This document shows positions 11,606-31,500 of a stretch of 64,000 nt of DNA, in pieces. The stretch spans positions 248,001-312,000 of the forward strand of contig JALIRH010000045.1 in the NCBI GenBank assembly GCA_023055505.1, read 5' to 3'. Each line of letters starts with the position of its first letter. Positions within the stretch are counted from its first letter, which is position 1. The stretch is from Callipepla californica brunnescens. Its lineage: Eukaryota; Chordata; Aves; Galliformes; Odontophoridae. Under the pieces are notes generated by a model. It was not told the DNA's origin. It made no database searches and saw nothing but the letters and a program-made list of their open reading frames with translations. Made by a program: the position numbers and the translations under genes.

Positions 11606-11944
11606 GTACCAAGATGGTCAATGGCAGCAGCACTCTGGATCTTACTATGGCCATCACAGCTGTATGCGTGTGACATCATACACTTTGCCAGTCTGAAATA
11701 CATCATGACTGTACTTCCAGAGTGCTGATACCACTTTATCTGCTCTGGTTCCTCTTTCCCTTTTGTATCCCCCTCTGCTCCCTCTCTTATACTCTTAGTT
11801 CTTCACCTTCATAAACCGAGAGACCCAAGAGTTGTGGAAAACCAAGAGCCCTCTGCTGGGTCCAGGGAGAGCTAGCACTGGGCTAAGGGTCTGGAAGGAC
11901 AGCGTGAGCTCAGATGCAAAAGCACAGACAATAGCATAGCAAGC

Positions 11945-12520
11945 TGTCAACGGTTTACCGGGCTGGATCGGCACGGTTCCGCGACAATTGGTGCAGGGGA
12001 CCCAGGGTCCCACGCCCCAATAAAGGGGAAGGGGGAAAGGAAAAAGGGAAATGGGATATGGGCCTAGAAACAAAACAGCGGCAACGATCTGAGGAGGAAA
12101 GCTAATTTACTAAATAAGATATCAGAAAGCAAAATAACACAATCTAATACAATACAATTGGAATTGAAGCTAATAAATCAAATAAAACGAGCAAGAGAGA
12201 GTGTCCGATAAACCAAAGGCCTTACGCTAACGCTGAAGGCGAGAGGGCAGCGAGCACCCACTGCTGAGTGGATCCCAAAGGAAAAAATGAGTGTCCCCTG
12301 ACCGCAGACAGTTTCTATCTTTTCCCTCTGAGCGGAAATACGTAAAAAGGCAAAACATCGCACAGTCCTCCGGGGAATGTAGTTCTTTTTCCCTTCTGTG
12401 ACAGGTATACCCCGGATTCTCAATGATCCATGGAGCTGGAGTAGTAACTCTGTAACTCTTAATGCACTTCATGATGTTACGATGTGGAATACCAGTGCCA
12501 AAAATCATAAAAGCATGACA
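11945..12520 (-). mobile_element. Solo LTR of an endogenous retrovirus
   Basis: The 576-base element begins TGTC and ends GACA, the TG...CA form of LTRs, and is flanked by the same 5 bases, caagc (11940-11944 and 12521-12525), as a target-site duplication. There are no internal retroviral genes, so it is a solo LTR left by LTR-LTR recombination. The 12277-12520 part recurs, diverged, at 27073-27319. Minus orientation is inferred, not proven, because the ends are symmetric. Family not assigned. Confidence 0.75.
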
Positions 12521-13309
12521 CAAGCTGTGTATGCTAGGACCATCCTGTCCACACCAAAAGCATATGCAGCAGATGGGGAGGAGAGGGCTACAGATGAGCA
12601 AGTTTCAAGGTGGGACTTGGCTTCGCATCAGTGTAAAGCAAGAAGGCAGGGGTGGGGAACAACAAACAGCTTCAGTACTCACTGGCCTTGGGCAAGACAA
12701 AGCACAGCAAGGCAAGAGCACCCTCTGTACGCAACTACATTTACTACATTTACAGGGGACTGCTGTGAAAACATGGTACCACCGTCTTTGGACTATAAAA
12801 GTCAAAGATATTGCTTTCTTTGATGGTTCTAGCATTCAGTATTGTTACTGTATTCCTGTAATGTCACCATTTGTTTTGTACTTCTTTAAAGCAGGTGTTG
12901 CTTCCTAACACTTAGCAGCTGTAATCATGCCTAGGGTTAACCTTTAGAAACAGTACACGTGTAGGAGCTAGTGCTTACACTTTGGTTACTAGACAAGTAA
13001 AAACAACCTCTAGTACTTATCTGTACCATCTTCCTTCTAAATTAATTCTATCCTACCCAAATAAAGTCTTGTTATTCATTATCTCCCCTTCAATTTGCAT
13101 ATCTTATCCACAGATCACTCTCAACTGCTACGATACTTACTGTGCTGAGTGTCTGTTCCAAAACCTTTACCTGCTTTGTATCTTCCCAGATTGCTTCTTA
13201 CCACCTTAAAGTGTACTGATGAATCGCAAATACTATTTCTAGGCCTGAGCTGCTTCTTGTTACACTGGATCCCTTTAGGGGACCACTCTAGAAGAAAAAG
13301 CACGAAAAC

Positions 13310-13392
13310 CTATCTCAGCAGTCGGTCATTAAGGGCATTTTCTAATTCTTTTTCCAAAGCTTTTGCAGAAGACCGCCGCAGGGCAGCCTGAT
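13310..13392 (-). other. Exon-like island in B1, unrecognised
   Basis: Minus strand: AG at 13393-13394, then 2 bases of a split codon and an open run QAALRRSSAKALEKELENAL followed by NDRLLR and a TAG stop (13310-13312). The run is strongly helical and coiled-coil-like. Upstream on the same strand, 14748-14935 holds another open run (SSIYGLQEKRSVSTDPEVGE ...). Family not recognised. Copies sit in every B unit. Confidence 0.25.
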
Positions 13393-16300
13393 CTATTTAT
13401 CTACTTTATGCTGACATATCTGGATGAAATGTTTAACTTTTTCCATTCTTTGCTGGATATTTTCTGATTTAATGAGTGTTTTGTAGATATGGGGAACAAT
13501 GAGTGCAAAACAAAACATGCAACTGCAAGAAAAAGATGATTTAATCCTTAATCAGTTTGATCTCGCATTATAAATACACTCAGTCAGTAGACACATTTTG
13601 CCCTCCAAGCTCCTCCTGGACTGTCCTTAATTTGAATTGCATCATGTCTCACCCTTGTCCCATCACGTATGAAAACACCAATTAAAAGGAGTATTTCCCA
13701 AGTTATTTTTCACAATGTCCTCTCAGCAGTGAGCAGTCGATTCACCCGCTGAACACCTTCTGTTCCACAGAAGTTCATAAGCAAAAGAGACGTCTTCAGT
13801 AAGAAATGAGACTTCACAGGGAGCACCTGTAGCAGCAACACTGGTAAAGCCAGCAGTTTCAGTTCTGTCATTTCACAGCAGCAGAGATGTTGATCCTACC
13901 TTTTGCTTTTGCTGTGGCACACTGTAATGACAGAACTTTTGAAAGGTTTCCATTAACTGTCTGAGATGGCGGAGGTACTCGTGTTGGTCATTCTGCACTT
14001 AACATCTAGTACAAATTTGTCTGAAGTTACACATCGTGAAAATCCATTTCCATTGATTACTTCAAACCCTACATCTCAACAGTGAATAGCAGACATTCAG
14101 CAGTGAAATTTGCCTACGTGAGGAGATTCTAAAAGGTGAAAAATAAACAGAGAAGCATGTGTCAAAATGTTAGTCTAATCTCAATACAGAAAAAAATCCA
14201 GTACCATTAATCTTATTTTATGGTTCCTATAAGCTGAAAAGGAAAACAAATTAAACGGAGTCCCCAGCTTGGTACAAGATAAATCCTGCTGCAGCAAGGC
14301 ACAACTGTACAAACACTAAACCATAATGTTGCACAATAAAGGTGGAAAATGGACCTGTTTGTCAGGAACAAAAGACTCTTGAGCGATCTCTTTAGAAGGT
14401 GCCCAACTGATGTAACAGAAAATGATCTTAACGAGTGTTCTAAAATAACAAATTTCAGACAGGTCTATATCCCAGTTTCATTTCACTGATGAAATAAACT
14501 TAAGGTAACTTAATAAAGCACAGTAAGACAGATGATCTCTCACTGCAGACTTCCTCCTTTACATTCCTTAGTCCTTCTGGCTTACACATAAACTGATTTG
14601 GTATGTGGTCCGCTCCTGTGTTTTCCTGAGCAAGTGTAGCAGACTGAGAACACAAAGAAAATGAAGCACTTGAAAACCATCCAACACATCGAGAAGCGCA
14701 AAATAGCCAGCCAGCAGGTGTGCAGCACATAGGATATTCAACGAGTGTTTAGGCTGGTCTGCTTTCTTTTACTGAACCATCTGATGAGATTGTGAAGGCA
14801 CTGATGGCATCTTGGCCTTCCCCCACTTCTGGGTCTGTGCTGACACTTCTCTTTTCCTGGAGTCCATATATGGAGCTGATTGGCTGGTGATGGCTGATCA
14901 GATTGGATAGTCTCATCTGGACTTAAAAGATACACCACAGATCAGTCAATACCTACGTTAAGCAACTGTAAACAAGCCCTGCTGAAGCCTGTTTAACTTG
15001 GCCTTATTAGCAGATTTTGAAGAAACTGTATTAATAACTGTTAAAAAAATCAGGTTTGCCACAAGCTACATAATTATGAAAGCAAAGCTTATTGCAACAA
15101 ATACAACACTTGTAAAAAGTGTTATTAATTAAAAGACCTGCAACCCTTCCAGACAGAAAAGATGGAGGAATTCCCAGCAGAATGCCACATCATCAGAATG
15201 CGAAACTTCTGTGCCTCTGTTAGACATCTGGGAATGCTCCTGACTTGTACTCTAAATAAGTATGTATCTGAAGACTGAAATAGAATCATTCTAAGAGTCT
15301 CCAAAGGATGCAGGGAAATGAGTATCGTACTTCAACTGGGAGGCATTTCATAACTGTCAGTGTTTAAATGTGGATATATATCTACACAACCAAGGAACAT
15401 AAAATCTAAGTTGGCTGTCATCTCTGTGAGATGATATTTTGTATGCATGTCCTTCACAGTAAATTTCCAGGTACAAAGAACAATGCAAAGACCACCCTTC
15501 CAAGGGAGACAAAGGAAATATGTACCATTCAAAGCCGTGTAGCTTCAGGAAACACTTCTGATGATAATTGTATTTAAGTGAGAGGTTTGTTGCCCCGATC
15601 CCACTGTTACCCTGAATTAAACAAAACAAAACAAAAAAAAACCCAGCAGGCCCCATTCTGGCTCTGGGAACACAAAAAATGACAGCTCTCATTTTGAACC
15701 CAGACAAAGTTTACCTGCTTCACCAAATCCAAAAATACTGGCTACAGATCACGCAACCTCAAACATCTTAGAAGATCATTTCAAAGCAAGATGTGCATTA
15801 GTGCCAAAAATGTCAGGTGTTACAGTTTTGGAGGTTGGATTTGGGCACACTGAGATGACACCCGATGAGCTGTAGCTGTCAGGAAGCAGAGTACAGCATT
15901 CAGCTTCGACTAGGAAGCAGCAGGGCAAAGCTACTGAAACACACTTCAGATGAGAAGCATTTCAGCCTTAAGATTTGCAACGGTTAGAATTGTATGGGCA
16001 TACAGAAGCGTTAGCAGAAGTTCTAACCATGCTTTTAGAGTTTGAACCTCTCCCTGCGCGTCCTGCTTCCTCTAAGAAAAAGACGGGAATCCTTCACTTT
16101 CTGCCTCTTTTTGCACTCTTACGCTGCAAGAGTGCGCTGACAAATAAAGCAGAATTCTCTTCAGGGAGAGAGTTCCTTCAACACAAAATACGCTCTCTGA
16201 GGTCACTCCTCAGTCATGAGAGCATTCTCTCCCTTTGCATCCTCTTCTATCGAACAAAAAAAAATTATAATAATAAAAAAAAAATGAAGAAAAAAGAAAA

Positions 16301-16609
16301 ACATGCCTACTTTGTAAAGCGTCTGGACAAAACTTTCACTTCTGCTTCCTACTTAATCAGATTCTTAAACTTAACAAGGTGAAAGTGTTAATGGCCATGG
16401 ATATTTTTATCGGGTCATTCTAATCTACACTGTCCCCAAAGACATTTGATCCCCTGTGTGCTTTCCATATGGCATGTCTGAATGTGATTTGTAAACTCTC
16501 AAGTTGTCAGGAGGGGCTGATCCAAAGCAGCACTCAGAGGAAAGTACATTTTGGAGGGCAGTCCATCTTGCTCCCAGAAGACGATATCCTCTGGCAATAG
16601 TTTGGTAAC

Positions 16610-18838
<2,229 letters not shown>

Positions 18839-19044
18839 CTGTAGGGGAAACGCAGGGTCTTGATTACCTTGCCTACCTCATACTCATAGATCCAGAAAGA
18901 GAACAAACAAAAACAAACAGCTCTTAACAGGGCTTGAGGGATTATGTTTTAAACAGTTTTTTATATGAATGTTAAGCTAATATTAGTATTTGAGTGAAAA
19001 AAAAAAACAAAATTTATAGAAGCCTACAGGAATTAAGTCAGAAG

Positions 19045-25358
<6,314 letters not shown>

Positions 25359-27072
25359 GCAACTACATTTACTACATTTACAGGGGACTGCTGTGAAAAC
25401 ATGGTACCACCGTCTTTGGACTATAAAAGTCAAAGATATTGCTTTCTTTGATGGTTCTAGCATTCAGTATTGTTACTGTATTCCTGTAATGTCACCATTT
25501 GTTTTGTACTTCTTTAAAGCAGGTGTTGCTTCCTAACACTTAGCAGCTGTAATCATGCCTAGGGTTAACCTTTAGAAACAGTACACGTGTAGGAGCTAGT
25601 GCTTACACTTTGGTTACTAGACAAGTAAAAACAACCTCTAGTACTTATCTGTACCATCTTCCTTCTAAATTAATTCTATCCTACCCAAATAAAGTCTTGT
25701 TATTCATTATCTCCCCTTCAATTTGCATATCTTATCCACAGATCACTCTCAACTGCTACGATACTTACTGTGCTGAGTGTCTGTTCCAAAACCTTTACCT
25801 GCTTTGTATCTTCCCAGATTGCTTCTTACCACCTTAAAGTGTACTGATGAATCGCAAATACTATTTCTAGGCCTGAGCTGCTTCTTGTTACACTGGATCC
25901 CTTTAGGGGACCACTCTAGAAGAAAAAGCACGAAAACCTATCTCAGCAGTCGGTCATTAAGGGCATTTTCTAATTCTTTTTCCAAAGCTTTTGCAGAAGA
26001 CCGCCGCAGGGCAGCCTGATCTATTTATCTACTTTATGCTGACATATCTGGATGAAATGTTTAACTTTTTCCATTCTTTGCTGGATATTTTCTGATTTAA
26101 TGAGTGTTTTGTAGGTATGGGGAACAATGAGTGCAAAACAAAACATGCAACTGCAAGAAAAAGATGATTTAATCCTTAATCAGTTTGATCTCGCATTATA
26201 AATACACTCAGTCAGTAGACACATTTTGCCCTCCAAGCTCCTCCTGGACTGTCCTTAATTTGAATTGCATCATGTCTCACCCTTGTCCCATCACGTATGA
26301 AAACACCAATTAAAAGGAGTATTTCCCAAGTTATTTTTCACAATGTCCTCTCAGCAGTGAGCAGTCGATTCACCCGCTGAACACCTTCTGTTCCACAGAA
26401 GTTCAGAAGCAAAAGAGACGTCTTTAGTTAGAAATGAGACTTCACAGAGAGCACCTGTAGCAGCAACACTGGTAAAGCCAGCAGTTTCAGTTCTGTCATT
26501 TCACAGCAGCAGAGATGTTGATCCTACCTTTTGCTTTTGCTGTGGCACACTGTAATGACAGAACTTTTGAAAGGTTTCCATTAACTGTCTGAGATGGCGG
26601 AGGTACTCGTGTTGGTCATTCTGCACTTAACATCTAGTACATCTCAATACAGAAAAAAAAATCCAGTACCATTAATTTTATTTTATGGTTCCTATAAGCT
26701 GAAAAGGAAAACAAATTAAACGGAGTCCCCAGCTTGGTACAAGACAAATCCTGCTGCAGCAAGGCACAACTGTACAAACACTAAACCATAATGTTGTACA
26801 ATAAAGCTGGAAATGGACCTGTCTGTCAGGAACAAAAGACTCTTGAGCGATCTCTTCAGAAGGTGCCCAACTGATGTAACAGAAAACGATCTTAACGAGT
26901 GTTCTAAAATAACAAATTTCAGACAGGTCTATATCCCAATTTCATTTCACCGATGAAATAAACTTAAGGTAACTTATAAAGCACGGTAAGACAGATGATC
27001 TCTCACTGCAGACTTCCTCTTTTACATTCCTTAGTCCTTCTGGCTTACACATAAACTGATTTGGTATGTGGT
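25359..27072. repeat. B unit B3, partial
   Basis: Same start as B1/B2, but about 165 bases are missing after tctagtac at 26640, and homology stops at 27072 (matching 14610 of B1), where an LTR fragment begins. It therefore lacks GOSR2 exons. Several substitutions not shared with B1/B2 (26410-26450, 26760-26820) mark it as the older, non-homogenised edge copy. Confidence 0.9.
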
Positions 27073-27319
27073 CTGCAAAGGAGAAGATGAGTGTCCCCTG
27101 ACCGCAGACAGTTTTTCTCTTTCCCTCTGAGTGGAAATATGTAAAAATGCAAAGCATCGCACAGTCCTCTGGGGAATGTAGTTCTTCTTCTCTTCTGAGA
27201 AAGGTATACCTGGAACTATCAATGATCCATGGAGCTAGAGGATTGACTCTTTAACTCTTAATGCACTACATGATGTTATGATGTGGAATACCAATACCAA
27301 AAATCATAAAACCATGACA
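27073..27319 (-). mobile_element. LTR fragment, same family as the 11945 solo LTR
   Basis: About 245 bases matching the 12277-12520 end of the solo LTR (for example gtgtcccctgaccgcagaca and the terminal catgaca), but diverged. The other half is absent. It abuts the B3 truncation on one side and a CR1 on the other. Confidence 0.65.
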
Positions 27320-28046
27320 TGCACCTAGGGAGGATTAACTGCATACACCAGTACAGGTTGAGGGATGACATGCTGGAAAGGAGCTCTGAGGAGAGGGACC
27401 TGGGGGTCCTTGTGGATAACAGGCTGGCCATGAGCCAGCAGTGTGCCCTGGTGGCCAAGAAGGACAATGGCATCCTGGGGTGCATTACTAGGAGCGTGGC
27501 AAGCAGGTCACGGGAGGTGATCCTCCCCCTCTACTCCACCCTGGTGAGGCTTTACCTGGAGTACTGTGTCCAGTTCTGGGCTCCCTAGTACAAAAAAGAC
27601 AGGGACCTCCTCAGAAGAGAACAGCAGAGGGCTACAAAGATGATAAAGGGCATGGAACACCTCCCTTATGAAGAAAGGCTGAGAGACCAGAGTCTGTTCA
27701 GCCTTGAAAAAAGAGGATTCAGAGGGGCTCCGATCCATGTCTATAAATATCTAAGGAGCGGGAAGCCAAGGGACGAGGCTGGACTGTTCTCAGCAGCGTG
27801 TGGCAACAGGACGAGGGGAAACTGGTGCATAGGAAGTTCTGCACAAATGTGCATGGGAACTTCTTACAGTGCAGCAACGGAGCACTGGAGCTGCACAGAG
27901 GGGTGGTGGAGTCTCCTTCTCTGGAGATGTTCAAGACCCGCCTGGATGCCTACCCGTGCAACCTGGGATAGAGAGCTGCTTTGCTGGGGGGTTGGACTCG
28001 GTGGTCTCTGGAGGTCCCTTCCAACCCCTGCAATTCTGTGGCTGTG
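27320..28046 (+). mobile_element. CR1 LINE upstream of GTSF1
   Basis: 5'-truncated plus-strand CR1. It encodes the reverse transcriptase C-terminal stretch ([39 protein letters not shown], then a stop at 27586) followed by the 3' untranslated part and a CR1 tail (cccctgcaattctgtggctg). Its 3' end lies about 470 bases before the GTSF1 start codon. It is close in sequence to the inverted CR1 at 8861-9638. Confidence 0.9.
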
Positions 28047-28207
28047 ATTCCTGACCCTATTGGTATACTCCTCCCAGAGTACCTGTCCCCACTTCCACTG
28101 CCTGTGCATTTTCTTTGTACTCTCTGCTTTGATCAGCACGATCAGATTCAGCCATATCCATCTCTTGCCTTCCACAATTCGAAGAAGTCACTTCAAACGC
28201 AATTTAT

Positions 28208-28516
28208 TGACAGCTACCAGTGGCGGCAGACCCCCAGAACGCACGAGGCCGGGCAGGAGAGCGCCCCCCAGGGAGCAAAGGCGGTTGGCAGTAGCGCACC
28301 GCGCAGGCGCGGGGGGCAGCGCTGGAAGGAGCGCACCGCGGGGGGCAGCGCTGGAAGGAGCGCACCGCGCAGGCGCAGTGGAGTTGCGGGGGAGGGGGGC
28401 GGGGGGCGGTGTTTTCCCCGCCGCGGCGGTTCGGCTCGGCTCGGCTCGGCTCGGCTTTGCTCCGCTCTTGGTGCTGTGACGGCTTTCCCGGTCCGGTGCC
28501 GCAGTCCGTCCCCACT
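28208..28516 (+). promoter_or_regulatory. GTSF1: CpG-island promoter of GTSF1
   Basis: GC- and CpG-rich, no TATA box. Two gcgcaggcgc sites (28301-28310, 28367-28376) fit the NRF1 consensus GCGCANGCGC. A roughly 29-base direct repeat (28312-28369, core gcagcgctggaaggagcgca) and a (tcggc)5 run at 28431-28455 lie close to the start codon. The 28047-28207 stretch before it holds nothing I recognise. NRF1-type CpG promoters are common for germline and housekeeping genes; transcription start not determined. Confidence 0.65.
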
Positions 28517-31500
28517 ATGGAGCCAGAGGATGATTTGGGTGAGGCTCGAGGCGGGGTCAGTGGCAGGGGATGACGGTCGCTTAGCGCTGCGGGCTGGGTC
28601 CGGTCCTGCCTTCCCCCCTCTGCTCCCCCTTCCTCTCTTTGTCCCGTCCCGAATCCCAAAGCAGAGAAATCAGGACGCGAACTGGGCGTGCTGTGAGCTG
28701 GCGGGGGTGTTGCAGGCTGCTTCTGTCTTCGTGTGAGTGAGCTGACACCTTTAATGAAGGAAAGGGAAATTCACAGCTTCTGTAGCATTTGCCATATGTG
28801 ACTGAAGCCGAGAAAACCGACAGGGTAACTTGACGTGCCCTGCTCAGGTTGGTAATCCAGCTGCTGGGTGTCCCACCTTTTGGCTTGCCTGGGCCACGTG
28901 TACATAGCTTGCACCGAAAGTACTGCCTTCTGTTTGTTTCCGTGGGAACTACAATGGATACGAGGAGTACAGTAAAGCTGTTTAATAGTGCCTGTTCTCT
29001 GCTATAAAGTAACCGACACCGTCGGCTGTGAATTTTCCCCATTTCTCCTCTATACCTGCACCAGCAGAGGTGACCCACTGTCATGGTTTTGACACGCACT
29101 GTTGCTGTTGCTGTTGCTTCCAGCGTAATTAATCACGTTACCATCTTCTGTATCAGAAATACAAGAATCGCATTGAGGCCCAGAGAAGGGCAGCAGAGCT
29201 ATGAGGGCTCTGGAGTACAGCTCTTGTGTGGAGCAGCTCGGGAAGTTGGGACTGTGTAGAGAAGAACTTCTTAAAGGAGGTTGTGGTGAGGTGGGGGTTG
29301 GTTTCTCCTCCCACAGAACTAGCAGTAGAGCAAGAGGGAGTGGCCTCAAGTTGCACCAGGGAAGATTCAGAGTGCACATTAGGAGAAATTTCTTCTCTGG
29401 AAGGGTGGTCAGGCACTGGAATAAGTTGCCCAGGGAGGTGGTGGAGTCACCGTCCCTGGAGCTGTTCAAGGGACGTTAGATGTAGTACTGAGGGACGTGG
29501 TTTAGTGGGAGGGTGGACAGTTGAACTGGATGATCTTGGGAGTCTTTTCCAACATGGGAGAGTCTGTGATGCTATGAAACGCACCACCCATTGCCTCACT
29601 GTGCTCACATCCACTGTTTGGTCTCCGTTAATGTTCAGCAGACATCCATGAATGCCAGTGGGTGCCGTTTTTTCTGTGTGGAGGAGTTCAGTTCCGCATC
29701 TTTGCCTCATGCAGGTGTCAGTGTCAGGTGCCATTTTGTCAGCCTCTCCACTGCCATCTGTTACACAGCAGCGAGTGTAATGGCATACTGCTGGGAAGGT
29801 GCAGCCTACACTGCTGAACCACCAGCATCTGCCTCCGATGTTGCAGACCAACATACTGAAATAGGAGACATTACTTTTGGAGCAGCCATCATAGAATATA
29901 TAATATACTTCATCTGTATAACAAAACTTCTTTAAATATTTGTATTGTATTTGAAAAAAAAAAACACCTTTGTTTTATGAAACTAATGCATGAGGATGGG
30001 TTGATGGAAGTGGTTGCAGTTCTCCGTTTCAAGGTGCTAGTCAGTGATTTTTGATGTTATTTTACTCTTCTTCTGTATCATCCTTGAAAAGAATGTGCGT
30101 ACTGCCAAAAAGCGAGGACGTGAATAAGACATGAATGTGATCTGAGAAATACTTCCCTCTGATAAGATAGGTCTCATAAAAAATCTGGTAAATACTAAAG
30201 ACATGATGATATTTTGGAGTTGAATATCTGTTTGCGACTCAGCACATGCCATTGAAAATTCTCAGGTAATTTTTTGTGTTAAGTGTCGCAAGTACACCCA
30301 AAAACTGATGTGGTTTTGTTGTTTGGATTTGGGTTTTTTTGTTTGTTTTTTAATTATTATTATTATTGTGATCTTGAAACCTGTTCTCAAATAGAACCAG
30401 TAGTACATCAAGGTTTGGTTGTTGCTGAGTGATGGGTGTGCACCTGGGGCTGCTCTGTGTGGAGGTAATGCTGCCATGATGCTGTGGGGCCAAAGGACGG
30501 GCTGTGCCGCACTGCATGCAGCCCGCAGGCCATGACTTAGACATACCTGATATTGGCATAAGAGCAAGGTCAGCATGTTCATTAGAAACCTAGTCAGCAG
30601 CCGACTCCTTTGTAAACGATTTCTTGACTGAATACAAGACCTGGCCTACTTAGCACGACCTTTTGGCCAGCTAGCACTTCCCAGTGGAACCCCACAACTG
30701 AAAAGACTCCTGTGCAAGGACTGCAGTGTTAACACAGCGTGCATGGTATGAGATTTTAATGTGTAGCATTTCTTGGAACAGGTGGGCACTTCATGCAAGT
30801 ATTCAGACATGTTGAATATAATATAATCTGTGTGCTTCACTCCTGCGTATGCACGTCAGGTGGAGCGACCCATGTGCTGCAGTAAGGTAACACTGGCTTT
30901 CTAACGTGGCATTCAGGTTGGTGAGATTCATTCAGGGCTTTCAGCAACACCTCCTGACCTCACAGCATTTCAGGTGATGCCATTATCTCCTTATTAGCAG
31001 TGCCCAAAGCATAGCCAAGAGTCGTGGGAGGTGAGTGTGTCCCAGCCGTGAAAGCTTTGCAGAAAGCTGGTGTCACAATGGAGCTGGAAGGTGGGTGAGG
31101 GCACAGCAGGGCTGCACTCCATGCTGTCCTGGTGAGTGCGTGGCAGCTGCGAACAAAAGCCATGTTTTTACACCCGACTCTCATGGTGATGTATGAGGAG
31201 AAAAACCTCAGGTTTTACTGCCAAATTAAATCAGAGCCCTGCTGCTTCCTGTCACCACACCCATGGGTTCAAAACCACTCACCTCATGGCTTCACTTTGC
31301 AATCACAATGTAAGTGGTTGGTGGAATTGCGGACAAATGGAAAGATATTTTTGCAACATCTCTTAAAAAAACCATGGACTCTGCAAGCAATTTCTCTGTT
31401 TTTTCATCTGCGGGATTGGGAGTACAGCTCAGGGTTTGGATTCCAGAGCAGATGGTCTCTGGAGGTGCAGGACAAACATCCCTCAAGGTGTGGGTATATG

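Larger units (their letters stand above)
10141..11944. other. Transition region without recognised gene
   Basis: About 1.8 kb between the CR1 and the solo LTR. No known repeat recognised. It contains three exon-like islands with good splice signals (10715-10797 minus, 11120-11265 minus, 11512-11605 plus), listed separately. The second macro-unit has the same segment at 50540-52343. Confidence 0.5.

Noticed and set aside
12178..12601. Minus-strand frames of 81 and 124 codons
   Set aside because: They lie mostly in the solo LTR, which has no coding role of this kind.
27981..28736. 251-codon plus-strand frame across the CR1 tail, CpG island and GTSF1 exon 1
   Set aside because: Long only because CpG-rich DNA has few stops; it reads exon 1 in the wrong frame and crosses the GTSF1 donor site.
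29447..29854. 135-codon minus-strand frame as a functional mariner transposase
   Set aside because: Only the N-terminal helix-turn-helix is recognisable; the frame then runs into the inserted CR1 and the catalytic domain is absent.
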